From Flaccisagitta enflata (Eukaryota > Chaetognatha > Sagittoidea > Aphragmophora): 64,000 nt of DNA. The notes under the pieces are model-generated. The model searched no databases. It was not told the origin of the DNA and worked only from the letters and a program-made list of their open reading frames with translations. Both the position numbers and the translations under genes were made by a program. The stretch spans positions 108,128,001 through 108,192,000 of the forward strand of contig OZ231126.1 of assembly GCA_965153355.1 (NCBI GenBank), in the 5' to 3' direction. Shown piece after piece: positions 53,937 to 64,000 of the stretch (position 1 is its first letter; the number at the start of each line of letters is the position of its first letter).

Positions 53937-55450
53937 TACCAAAGCCAGGCAAAGACTGGTCTAAAAGCACAAATTATTGCCCCATTTCCCTATGCTCAAC
54001 TCTCGGCAAAATACTAGAGAAGCTCTTCCTCAAACTCCTCAATAGATTTATTGATGACAACGGTCTCCGCCGCGCCCGCCAATGTGGCTTCGCCAAAAAC
54101 AGAAGTGCACAAGAGTCAATCCTCAAACTGGCAGACGACGTTGCAAACGCCTTCAAGCAGGGATGTCACCTTGTCGGAGTCTTCATCGATATGGAAAAAG
54201 CGTTCGACAAATTATGGCACGCCGGGGTCATCTTTAAGCTAGCAGAAGACAACGCACCAATAGCACTCATCAAAATCATCGCCAGCTTCCTTATAGGAAG
54301 GAAATTCCAAATAAGAGACGGCCACATACTATCCACACTCAGAGAATTAGGCGCTTCAGATCCTCAAGGCAGCACCTCCAGTTTGAACATCTTCACATAC
54401 TTCACCCGAGATATACCTGGATCGGACATCATTGACTCTCTATGCGTCTGGAGCGACGGCAGCGGCTACGCCGACAACAACGCCGAATGGCGCTCTTTCT
54501 TCAAATCCGAAGCAGCATACAGAATGGCCCTCTTTGAGATCCAAAGGTACCTCGACAAACTAGCCAACTGGGGAAGCAGGTGGCAACTACTTCCGAGTCC
54601 GTTGAAAACCGAAGCCATGCTCTTCGCACCGCCGCGATCAACCAACAGGAACAGAGAAATCAACCTCTTCCTCTTCGGCCAGAAAATCAAAACGGTCAAG
54701 GAAGTACGTTTCCTTGGCACACTTTTCAATCAAGGTCTGACATGGTCAAACCACATCGACAAGCTGCTCCAAAAAGCGACCCCAAGAAGCATCCAAATCT
54801 GCAGACTGGCGAGATCCCTCAACGGCAGAAACAATAGACTGCTAGGGCAACTGATCAACGCACTCATACTCTCAATCTTCGACTACAGCTCAGTAGCATG
54901 GATCACAGCAGCGGACACCCAATGGAAAAAGGTGAACCAAAGCCAGATGCGTACGCTAAAAATTCTCCTAAACGTCCCTAGACGTACCTCGGATGAAGCA
55001 GTTCTAAACAGAGTGAACACGGGCACATACAGAGAAATCATTACGACAAGGGCAACAAGCCGCTTCGAGAGCATAAACAGAGGCAATGGCACTCTCACGA
55101 AATTCCAAAGCCGCTGTCTTGACAGTGACAAGATGCACAACCAGAGCAGCGCCTATGAACTACTCACTGAATCAGCAGACCTGTTGACAACTCTCACAGA
55201 GACGAAATGCATTGTTTGCACTTACTCGCCTGAATGTAACAATTTCATTGTCAGTAATCCTAACCGTACCACATTTGCCCCCTACACAGATCAGAATGGA
55301 GATAAAGATCCTGCTGTGGACTGCAGTAAAGTTTGTTATAACGAATGCGGTACAGATTGCAATACGGTTTTTCGGGAACAGATCTTTCGGGGTCCGTATA
55401 TACTCGGTAGCCTTAATGGTGTTTCACTGCCCCCCATCAAACTTGCCTAA
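53933..55450 (+). pseudogene. Jockey-like ORF2, reverse transcriptase with lost active-site Asp
   Basis: MIPKPGKDWSKSTNYCPISL (RT1/2), QCGFAKNRSAQESILKLADD, GVFIDMEKAFDKLWHAG (motif A intact), DPQGSTSSLNIFTYFTRDIP (motif B, altered), GSGYADNNAEW where the family has Y/FADD (second Asp is Asn at 54476-54478). QKIKTVKEVRFLGTLFNQGL is the thumb region and SIFDYSSVAWITAA the later conserved block. The end is Cys-rich (KCIVCTYSPEC, VCYNECGTDC). 505 codons without a stop, so decay is by substitution as well as by upstream breaks. Confidence 0.85.
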
Positions 55451-55583
55451 TCTGCTTTTATTTTATACAGATGGAGCCGCTAATCAAAGCCTTTCCCTCA
55501 ACAGACTTCGGGGCAAGAAAAACCCACCATCCGCCACTAATTGCATCGATATTAAACTTGCTCCCACTTTGAAATCCACACAG

Positions 55584-57290
55584 ATGCAACCGGCGGAAGG
55601 ACTATTGTTGGAAGATCCAATCGTCATCAACGACGACAACTCGGAAGATGACGCACAGAGAAACGAGGTAACAGCGTTCTCCGAGGCCTTGCAACATCAC
55701 GGCGCGCCACGTTACGCCCCTCTCAGCAAAAACTTGTCATCGCCGTCCCCGTCACCTGATAAAGCAGCCAGACATGTCAAGATTCCTCCGCGCGACGACA
55801 ACTATGATCAGAGCCATCAACGCTCACCCCGCCGCCCATCCATGTCGTCTTCCGTTCCAGAGGCAAACAAAGAAAACACCGCCCGAGATGTGCATTCCCA
55901 CACGGCGGTTCTCCCACCAAAACCGACAGTGGCGGCGCACAACCTGCGTCGTATGCGCCGCTCCATCCGACAAGTAGATCGTAATCTTGGCTGCGATCTG
56001 AGAGACGCCGCGACGATTCCGCTTCGACTAGATGCCGTGGCCACCAACGCTGCCATACGCGCCATGGCCAAAGATCCATGGCCTTTAGCAACTGCCGCAG
56101 ACGCCGCAGGAGAGGAGCCCCCGCCACACTCCGCAATGAGGCCGAAGAAAGCCAAAAACAACCGCCCGAGGAAGAAATCGACCGCAAGAATGTCCACGCC
56201 GTCTCCAAACTCGAACGCTGTCCAGGCGGCGGCCATTGCAAACAAACAACAGGAAACCACTCCATCTCCGCAACTGCAGCATCAATAACTTGACTTCGCG
56301 ATAGGAACTAGCGAACATGTCGCCGCAGGTTCCTCTCCCCGCCAATCTACGTCAACGCCGAAGGCGCAGCGCAAGAAGACGACGCCGCCAAATGCGAAAC
56401 TTCCCAAGATTGCCGCCGGAGCGGCAAGCAAGATTTCCTCCGTGTTCAACAAGCTTAAGAACGCACCAGAACCTTACTCCTTACTCAGGAAACAACGCTA
56501 CGGCGGGAATTGATCAACCGATCTTCCACGCCAAGGGAACCGCCGACGAAGATGACGGGGTCGGAGCGGCAGCGGCCGCCGACAACGCAGACTCGGCAGC
56601 GGAAGAGGCTCTGACGCCCGCTGCAAACGCAGCTGGCAGAACGAGGGCCCAGGACACGGTCGACTACATCATGCTAGCAATAGGCGGTCCGCCTCCCCTA
56701 ATGGCAAACAGAAATTGTCCAAACCCGCCTTTTGAGGCTGGTCTCAGAGTCGTCTCGCCCCCGCTCAACATCGTGGAAGAGACCCAGATCGACGACATCA
56801 AATGGAAAGACCGCAGACCAAAGGGACTGTCTTTCCTCGACTATGTCATGGGTTCCATCGGCGCCGTCCACATCGCAAATTACCCGGCGTCTCAGATTAG
56901 CATCGGCAACGGGCTCTTTGTCGGAGAAAACGCGGTGACGTCCTCTTTGTCTATCAGGAAACTGGCAACATTGAGAATCCCAGACTTATCAACCTACCCG
57001 CAAGCCACGAGGATGATGAGCGCTTCACAAAAGAGGCGCTGGATCACGCCAGAAGCTACGTCGAAAGGCCGAGTTATTGCACCACCCACGACCTCATTGG
57101 CAGCTTGACAGAGCTGGGTATCGTCCCAATTGGCAGCGTGCGACCGGAAGAAATCAACATCACCGGTGGGATGTACATCGCCCAAAACTGGGACGGCGTC
57201 GTCCTGTTCAGACACGTAAACAACGACGAACTTCCAATCATCAAATACGGCAACCTGGACGTCAATATCACCAAGAGCAAGAAGCGCTGA
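55584..57290 (+). pseudogene. Unrecognised long ORF, disordered N-terminus and compact C-terminal domain, broken
   Basis: A start ATG at 55584 follows 'gaaatccacacag', which looks like a splice acceptor. Frame: MQPAEGLLLEDPIVINDDN, then Pro/Ser/Arg-rich disorder, TAA at 56286, in-frame continuation (PKAQRKKTTPPNAKLPKIAA, SSVFNKLKNAPEPYSLLRKQ), TGA near 56508, shift to another frame (AQDTVDYIMLAIGGPPPLMA, RRPKGLSFLDYVMGSIGAVH, SQISIGNGLFVGEN), and a shift back near 56935 (GDVLFVYQETGNIENPRLIN, THDLIGSLTELGIVPIGSVR, MYIAQNWDGVVLFRHVNNDE) to a TGA at 57288. About 565 codons. The C-terminal 200 residues look like a folded domain but I cannot name it. G+C-rich like the SGNH and Jockey-like genes, so probably element-borne. 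Confidence 0.5.
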
Positions 57291-57715
57291 CTATAAGGCG
57301 GAATCTCTGACTAATCATGCATTCTCCAGTGATATGTCTTCATTTTTCCTTTTGAAAAAATTGAGCTGTGAATGTGCAAGCAAGCACTACATCGACACTT
57401 TACACTATGTGATAATTTGCCTTCCTCATAAGTGCGACAAGGTTTTACCGCACCCCTAGTTCTTTTTTCATTTACATCTACGTTATTCATTACGTCATCC
57501 ACGATGACTTTTCTGGTGGTAGTTTAGTCAACCCTGCCGGGATAAATACCGGTACGCAATCAACTATTAGAGCCGATAGCCTACGGCCACTTTCCGTTGT
57601 GATAAGTGGATGAAACACGAACACCTCTATTTTGTTATTAAATCAGTTGATCAGTTTCCTTATTATTGTAATTCATCGTGGCAATAGCCTGATGTGCAAT
57701 ACATGTTGTTAAATT
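57291..57715. other. Stretch with a small Cys-rich minus-strand frame
   Basis: A minus-strand frame at 57502-57311 reads KPCRTYEEGKLSHSVKCRCS then ACLHIHSSIF, with several Cys and His. It is too short to name and has no clear start. Otherwise nothing recognised. Confidence 0.3.
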
Positions 57716-58075
57716 CAAAAATTTCTCCTTCTTCTCCTCCTCCTCCTCCTTCTTCTCTGTACCCCCCCTCCCCCCAGCCTCCAGGCCCATTTCTCAGCGT
57801 GGAGGCCCTTATCCCAGCCTCGAGGCCCAAATTCCAGTCTTGAGGCCCAAATCCCACCCTCAAGGCCCAAATCCCAATCCCAAGGCTCAGATTCCACTCT
57901 CTAGGGATTTCGGCCTCAAGCCTGGGATTTGGGCCTTGAGGCTGGGATATGGGCCTTCAGGCTGAGATATGGGCCTGGAGGCTGGGGGGAGGGGAGGTGC
58001 AGAGGAGAAGGAGGAGAAGGAGGAGGAGGAGGAGAAGAAGGAGGAGAAAATTCCCCATATGTGTGAAAGCATAGG
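57716..58075. repeat. Family C foldback copy 7
   Basis: (TTCTCC)n, 20-bp GAGGCCCAAATCCCAGCCTC-type units inverting near 57905, (GGA)n and 'ttccccatatgtgtgaaagcatagg'. The outer heads are missing. Confidence 0.75.
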
Positions 58076-58256
58076 ACGCACTGAAAATTACCATAGAATT
58101 TGCTACCCGAGCTAGATAAATCATGAAATTTATAAAGTGAAATTTAATGATAATTTGTGTTTTTATGTTTTCAATCAAACTGTCAACAGCCATATTTTGC
58201 ATGAATTGACTTGCATATGCCAGTTTTAAACTCCAATCCTTTACTTTTGAGCTGAA

Positions 58257-60086
58257 ACAAGGCCAACACCTATAAGTCGCGTGCGGGACTTACATAATTA
58301 CTTGATCACCTATAATCACCAATAATTACCTATGATTACAAAACCTATAATTTCCTACAGTGAGTTATAATTACTTATACCTATAATAACTGATAATTCC
58401 CTTTAAAATGATTATGATTTCCAATAATTAGCTATCATTACCTTCAATTAATCTAATGACCTAAAATTACTTATGATTAGATATTGATCTATAAGAACCA
58501 ATGATTACCTTTAATACCCTATGATTACCTATATTTACCTATAACTGCATAATAACCTTTAGTTACCTTTGATTACGTAATAACCTATAACAACCAATAA
58601 TGACTTAATATGACTTACTAGACTATATTGACCAAATGACTAAAATGACCACAATGACCTAAATGACTTGAATTGACTAAAATTGCCTTAAGATAATTTT
58701 GATTGACTCAAATTGAGTCAAATTGACTTAATATGACTTCAAATGACTAAAATGACTAAGTGAATTAAATTGACTTTCATTGAATTTAAATGACTTAGAA
58801 TGACTTAAAATTACTTAAAATGACCTAAAAAGACTTAAATTGACTTAAAATGGCCTAAATTGACTTGAATTGACCTAAAATGATTAAAATGCCTTAAGTG
58901 ACTGAAATGACTTACATTGACTTAAAATAACTTTAAATGACTTAAAATGACTTGAAATGACCTAAAGTGACTTAAAATCACTTGAGATGATATGGATTGA
59001 TATACTGAATTAAATTGTCTTAAAAGAGGACGTTATGGACAAAAAAGTAAGAAGGGGACAGACCAACCAACGAACTTAAAATGACTTAGAATGACTTAGA
59101 ATGACTTAGATTGACTTAGATTGACTTAACATGACTTAAACGAAATTAAAATGACTCTAAAAAGGACGTAATGGACAAAAAAGTAAAAAGGGGACAGACC
59201 AACCAACCAACTTAAAATGACTTAAAATGACTTAGAATGATTTAGAATGACTTAGAATGACTTAGAATGACTTAGAATAACTTAAAATGACTTAAAATGA
59301 ATCAAAATGACTCAAAAAAGGATGTAATGGACAAAAAAGGAAAAAGGGGACAGACTAACCAACCAACTTGAAATGACTTAAAATGACTTAGAATGACTCA
59401 GAATGACTTAGAATGACCTAAAATGACTTAAAATGAATTAAAATGAATCAAAATGACTCAAAAAAGGATGTAATGGACAAAAAAGTAAAAAGGGGACAGA
59501 CCAACCAACCGACTTAAAATGACTTAAAATGACTTAGAATGACTTAAAATGACTTAAAATGAATCAAAATGACTCAAAAAAGGATGTAATGGACAAAAAA
59601 GTAAAAAGGGGACAAGCCAACCAACCAACCAACTTAAAATGACTTAAAATGACGTAGAATGACTTAGAATGACCTAAAATGACTTCAAATGAATTAAAAT
59701 GAATCAAAATGACTCAAAAAAGGATGTAATGGACAAGAAAGTAAAAAGGGGACAGACCAACCAACCGACTTAAAATGACTTAAAATAACTTAGAATGACT
59801 TAAAATGACATAAAATGACTTAAAATGAATTAAAATGAATTAAAATGAATTAAGATGAATATAAATGACTCAAAAAAGGACAAAATGGACAAAAAAGCAA
59901 AAAGGGGACAGACCAACCAACCGACTTAAAATGACTTAGAATGACTTAAAATGACTTAGAATGACTTAAAATGACTTAAAATGATGTAATGGACAAAAAA
60001 GTAAATAGGGGACCAACCGACCGACCAACCGACCGACCAACGGACCGACAAAGCGGGATGTAGAGTCGCGTGCACGCGACAAAAAA
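58257..60086 (-). repeat. Longest family B copy (1.8 kb) with nested higher-order repeat
   Basis: Starts 'acaaggccaacacctataagtcgcgtgcgggac', passes through TAATTACCTATA units (58300-58590), then an ATGACTTAAA array. From 59020 on, a longer unit is superimposed: 'aaaaggatgtaatggacaaaaaagtaaaaaggggacagaccaaccaacc' recurs near 59030, 59165, 59322, 59468, 59584, 59725, 59877 and 59983 with 6-14 ATGACTTAAA units between. Ends 'acaaagcgggatgtagagtcgcgtgcacgcgac'. Confidence 0.85.
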
Positions 60087-60508
60087 TATGCGAAATACAA
60101 TAAAAAACTTCTTTTGTCAATCTACCATGGCTCATTGAAAATTTTAAATTTGCATAGAAAATCAAAATATCAACAAAACAAGAACATAGCGCGATTCCTA
60201 AAACATATGCTGAAGGCGCTATGTTCTTACTTTAATGATATTTGGATTTTTTATGCAAATTTAAAATTTTCAATGAGCAGTTACTGAAATGATTGTCACA
60301 ATTTTTTCACTTTTTAGTCTCATTAGAATCGAATTTCCTTCAATCTTTTTGCGTTTTTGTTATTTGACAGTGACAGTTCGGTTTCCTCATGTAAGATTTT
60401 ACATTTCAGTACAAAAAAATAAACACAAGCATTGACATAAGCAAACATAGTGAAGTGAATGGTAACTTTGTCCTCTGGGTAAATTCCTCTTACTTTAATT
60501 TCAGTGCG
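60087..60508. other. Stretch with an inverted repeat around 'catagcgc'
   Basis: 60115-60185 and 60215-60285 are inverted copies ('ctcattgaaaattttaaatttgcataga' / 'tgcaaatttaaaattttcaatgag'), a foldback of about 170 bp. No gene supported. Confidence 0.6.
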
Positions 60509-60623
60509 TCATAGGTCATCGACCCCTTCGGGGCCGCTGCCCTGCTCCCCCCTCAACTTCAACCACAACCTACTTAAGTAGGGCAGGGGTACCGCTGACC
60601 AACTAACGCTTTTGCGACTATTA
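60509..60623 (-). repeat. Family C head fragment
   Basis: 'ataggtcatcgaccccttcggggccgctgccctgctcc...tacttaagtagggcaggggtaccgctgaccaactaacgcttttgcgactatt'. Confidence 0.8.
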
Positions 60624-60942
60624 TGATTGTCTTTTAAATCATAGAAATGATGTGTTTTGCTTAATAAATTCATGCATTTTCATTGCATTTAATAATGCCA
60701 AAAAGTGTTCATGAATTTATGGGCAATGGGCACTCATTAATTCATGAGCAAAAAATGCACTTTTTTATGATTTTTTTATTAATTATGAAAAACGATGGTG
60801 TTTTTTGCATATTTCTATGCACATTTTTTGCAATGATTTTTAACAAAATGTGTTCATAGATTTATGGGCAATAGGTACCCATAAAATGAATGGCATAAAA
60901 TGAACTGTTTTATAAATTTTTTTTGAATCATCGATGGTCGCA

Positions 60943-61312
60943 CAAGTTTTAGATGGTCAGCGGTACCCGTGCCCTGCCTAAGAAGGTTTTGCTTAAAGTT
61001 GAAGGGGAAGCAGGGCAGTGGCTCAGAAGGGGTTGATGACCTATGCTTTCACTCATATGGGGAATTTTCTTCTTCTTATTCTTCTTCAGTGTATTCCCCC
61101 TCACATCCCAGCCTCAAGGCCCAAATTCAAGCCTTGAGGCCTAAATCCTAGTCTCAAGGCCCAAATCCTAGCTTGGAGGCTGAGATATGGCCTGGAGGGT
61201 GATTGGGATTTGAGGGGGATACACTGAAGAGGAAAAAGAAGAAGGAAAAATGTTCCCCATCTGTGCAAAAGCATAGGTCATCGACCCCTTCTGGGCTGCT
61301 GCCCAAAAATCA
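60943..61312. repeat. Family C foldback copy 9, complete and short
   Basis: 'tagatggtcagcggtacccgtgccctgcctaag', 'gcagggcagtggctcagaaggggttgatgacctatgctttca', four 20-bp units, a short inverted part ('gaggctgagatatggcctgg'), then 'gcataggtcatcgaccccttctgggctgctgccc'. Confidence 0.8.
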
Positions 61313-61465
61313 TGTGTTATATTGCATAAATTTATGCGTATTTATTGCAATAATTTATGACAGCTACTGATCATAAAATCATTGGCAGTAGATACCTATA
61401 AATTTTGGGGAAAAATGCCCTATTTTTTATGAATTTCTTTGGAATCATAACAAATCAAAAAATTT

Positions 61466-61662
61466 TTAGTTGCGTGCTACTCGACTCTACAACCCGCTTT
61501 GTTGGTCCATCCGTCGGTCCGTCGGTCTGTCACACTTTACTTTTTTCGGGTTTTTGCGGTCTTTGGCCTCACTGCTCCTGCCCAAACGATTAATTGACCT
61601 CAAATACAGCCCCTGCCCTCCCGCAAGCGACTGGGGTAGCCGTGTATCCGGCCTTGTTTACA
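61466..61662 (+). repeat. Family A copy 11, near-consensus
   Basis: 'tttagttgcgtgctactcgactctacaacccgctttgttgg', GGTCCGTCGGTC run, 'actgctcctgcccaaacgattaattgacc', end 'gactggggtagccgtgtatccggccttgttt'. Confidence 0.8.
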
Positions 61663-62165
61663 CAAACTTTTTGCATATTTTTTGCATTTTGTTTTGGAGA
61701 AAAACTGATCATAAAATTATTACCCGAAAATTTAGGGGAAAAATGCACTTTTTTAGGAATTCCTTCCAAATCATGAAAAATCATATGATTTTTTGCATAA
61801 ATTTATGCATATTTTTTGCATTAATTTATGACAAAATCTGATCACAAAATTATGGGCAATAGGTACCCATAAATTTTTGCCAAAAAATGCATTTCTTTTC
61901 TTAATTTCTTGGCAATCATAAAAAATCATATGATTATTTGCAGAAATTCATGCATATTTATAGCATTAATTTATGACAAAACTGATCATAAAATTATGGG
62001 CAATAAGTACTAATAGACTTTTAGTAAAAAAAGCTCTTTTTCATGAATTTCTTTTAAAATCCTTTTAAATCACATGATTTTTTGCATAAATTTATGCATA
62101 ATTATTGCATTGATTTATGAAAAAAATGATCATAAATTTATGGGCAATTAGTACCCATAGATTTA

Positions 62166-63394
62166 TGGTTTAAAGTTTAGGCGCCTTAGGGTAATGGTTG
62201 GTCTGTTAGTCGGCTGTTAGAACTAAGAATAGGCTAGAGCTAATTCTGAATAAGTAGAGATAACTGTAACACGTAATAGCTGCTGATAAAGGATGAACTA
62301 AGTATCTCAAGTTTTGAGTATCAAGAGGCTAAATTTACAAAGCCCGGTTTCTTACGAATATATAGAATTCATTAAAGGATGAGAAGGAAGGTTGTGCGCA
62401 GAGAAAGGTTTGAATCAAGACTGAATAAGTGGAAAAGTTACTTTCTTACGATGCAGTTTTCACACACAAAGAGAATAACAGTATTCAGCTGAGAACGTAA
62501 TAGAATTACAGTATCCAATCAGAAAACAGAATGCAATAATATTGACCAATAGGCTTTCATGCCATTTCACTTTTTACCGGAACTAAATTGTAAATTATAA
62601 GTTACAAAGTTCTCTTTCTCAAGAAATCATTGTTTTAGTTACAACGGAAAAGCCGGCGCCTTCTCTGTCTGGAAATTTATAGGATATTTGAGAGGATAGA
62701 AAAAGATAGACAGAGACAGAAAGATAGAACATAAAAATGGTCAAATTCATAATTCCATTTTTAATACTGCCCGCCAAAACCCCACTTTGGGGTTTTCTCC
62801 ATTTTGAAAGTTGTGAATTGTCCAAACTCTACAAGAAAGGATCTTGCTAGAAATTTTAGTTGGTTGTAGGGGGAAGGGGTCTCCTGTCTAGGATGCAGGA
62901 CCTCCGCCCTGATCCCAGAGCCTGGGAGAATGAGTTTGGGAATTTTGTTGAAGGCAGAAATCATTTCTCATGGTTTGGATCACAATAGGTTTTGAAATTA
63001 TAAAATTTTTAAAAGAATTGGCTATGGCTGCTTCAAAATTCAATATCAACATTAGTTGGGAAAGGGATCTCCTGTCTAGGATGCAAGACCTCCGCCCTGA
63101 TCCCAGAGCCTGGGAGATGATGGGACAACAACATATTTCATACAGTCAATACAGAAAGCAATCAAATATAAGATTTAAATCAATCAAAAAGGTTAACACA
63201 ATTAACACAGTTTACACAATGTTAAAATATAACGAGCGAAATGAGTGGAATCTTTAGTCCTTCGCCATTGATGTTCTGCTGACCAAATTTTTGTTTTCCA
63301 ATGTTATTTTCATTGTCTTGTTGTTGTCAATGTCGTTGTAAATTGTTTCTGGTTATGATAGCAGCCGATGGAGTCAAGAAGCCGTCCATGAGAA
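62166..63394. other. Gene-less stretch with a two-copy 65-bp repeat
   Basis: 'tctcctgtctaggatgcaggacctccgccctgatcccagagcctggga' occurs at about 62880 and again at about 63068 with one difference in the shared core. Nothing coding is supported. 62400-62760 may include remains of an LTR but no ends were identified. Confidence 0.5.
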
Positions 63395-63545
63395 ATGTTG
63401 ATGTTGATGTTGACGGCAACATTGGTGTTGGCGTCGATGATGATGTTGGCATCGACGTTGATGTTGGCGTCGACGTTGATGTTGGTGTCGACGTCGATGT
63501 TGGCGTTGACGTCGATGTTGGCGTCAACGTTGATGTTGATGTTGC
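63395..63545. repeat. GATGTTGGCGTCGAC-type minisatellite
   Basis: About eight units of GTTGATGTTGGCGTCGAC and variants, 18 bp or multiples of 6 bp. It is open in several frames on both strands (VDVDVG on plus, STPTSTS on minus), so coding cannot be inferred. It lies just downstream of the BEL/Pao pol end and may be inside an LTR. Confidence 0.85.
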
Positions 63546-63669
63546 GCACCGATAGATCTCAACCTCTCCAACAATCTTTTTAGCTAAACTCAACAGGATA
63601 AACTTGCCTCATTGCTGCTTCAGTAAAGCAGAAAAGATTGTTTGACGTAGGAGAGGCTTGAGAGTTTCT

Positions 63670-64000
63670 TTATTCTTCGTTCCCCTCCAGAAGGACCAAA
63701 TTCTGGATGGGCCTCCTGATGTCTTTGCCTTTGTTGTCTCGAAGCGTGACAGAGCGGATGTGTCCGTCACATCCGGCGTGGCATTCTTTGATCCGCGCCA
63801 AAGGCCACAGGTGTCGTTTGACGTTTTCCTTCTTGAGGAGGACAATCGATCCAGGGGTGAGGTCCTTGGAATCCTGATGCCACTTTGGCCGTGGCTGAAG
63901 CGCAGGGAGATATTCTTTGACCCAACGATTTGTCCACGATTCGTGAAGACTTCGAAGATACTTCTGCCTTGCTGAAAAGGCTGCCCTTGGTGGTGGAATT
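63670..64000 (-). CDS. BEL/Pao-type pol, C-terminal end (runs off the window)
   Basis: The minus-strand frame is open from the window edge to TAA at 63670-63672: KYLRSLHESWTNRWVKEYLP, ALQPRPKWHQDSKDLTPGSI, VLLKKENVKRHLWPLARIKE, GCDGHIRSVTLRDNKGKDIR and RPIQNLVLLEGNEE. This is the post-integrase segment of BEL/Pao polyproteins (W..EYLP.LQ.R.KW, G.IVLLK, WPLARI, DG..R.VTL, RPI..LVLLE). About 109 residues present, frame intact. 'tgttggagaggttgagatc' just downstream could be the start of a 3' LTR, unproven. Confidence 0.85.
   Translation of the reverse strand, partial: IPPPRAAFSARQKYLRSLHESWTNRWVKEYLPALQPRPKWHQDSKDLTPGSIVLLKKENVKRHLWPLARIKECHAGCDGHIRSVTLRDNKGKDIRRPIQNLVLLEGNEE

Larger units (their letters stand above)
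60640..62165. repeat. AT-rich satellite (related to 32.3-33.9 kb) with A and C copies inserted
   Basis: 'atttatgggcaatgggcactcattaattcatgagcaaaaaatgcac...tgcataaatttatgcatattttttgcattaatttatgacaaaa' recurs from 60660 to 62165, related to the satellite at 32303-33910. It is interrupted by a family C copy (60943-61312) and a family A copy (61466-61662). Confidence 0.75.

Overview
The window looks like repeat-dominated, A+T-rich nuclear DNA of an invertebrate animal. The reasons are spliced gene fragments with GT/AG junctions, an H-type lectin domain, a Naiad-type Penelope-like retroelement (a clade known mainly from invertebrates), Jockey-like and BEL/Pao retroelement remnants, many TA-flanked and 8-bp-flanked non-autonomous DNA elements, and long GA/CA microsatellites. 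The phylum cannot be fixed from the sequence. No RNA gene, CRISPR array or bacterial-type operon was seen.

Layout. 0.2-2 kb: a decayed coding exon (minus strand) with a coiled-coil start, internal repeats and a basic tail. 2-20 kb: dispersed repeat families (named A, B, C and D here), 10-bp-period arrays, microsatellites, a 70-bp tandem array and a hAT-like element inserted in that array. 21.9-25.8 kb: a three-exon plus-strand gene portion encoding a coiled coil, a Cys-rich linker and an H-type lectin domain; its large intron holds a 71-bp tandem array. 26-38 kb: family A/B/C copies, three foldback MITEs with CAGTGTG/CAGGGTG ends, a 2.1-kb foldback inside an AT-rich satellite, and more tandem arrays. 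38.9-50.6 kb: an accessory block bounded by about 0.7-kb direct repeats. It contains a Naiad element on the minus strand (GIY-YIG, CxC, then RT), broken by a 776-bp MITE and a 2.4-kb hAT-like element, plus an oppositely oriented two-exon SGNH-hydrolase-like gene. 50.7-57.3 kb: a degraded Jockey-like non-LTR element (gag zinc knuckles, endonuclease, RT) followed by a degraded, unrecognised long ORF. 57.7-63.4 kb: family C copies, a 1.8-kb family B copy with a higher-order repeat, and AT-rich satellite. 63.4-64 kb: a minisatellite and the 3' end of a BEL/Pao pol.

The most interesting part is the Naiad block. When the MITE (with one TA) and the hAT-like element (with one 8-bp duplication) are mentally removed, the reading frame resumes exactly, leaving one in-frame UGA, one frameshift and one TAA. 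Around the Naiad ORF are seven hairpins that share a nearly invariant 15-nt loop (SCTACATAATARCWT) but have different, self-complementary stems: two just after the stop codon, one about 0.2 kb upstream of the start, and four clustered about 0.85-1.05 kb upstream. Conserved loop plus changing but paired stems suggests a selected structure, and I know of no described element that matches it. The same block carries an SGNH-like gene in the opposite orientation, which recalls the giant PLE-based Terminons of rotifers. A longer hAT copy in the block contains a GIY-YIG exon with its own splice acceptor that the other copy lacks.
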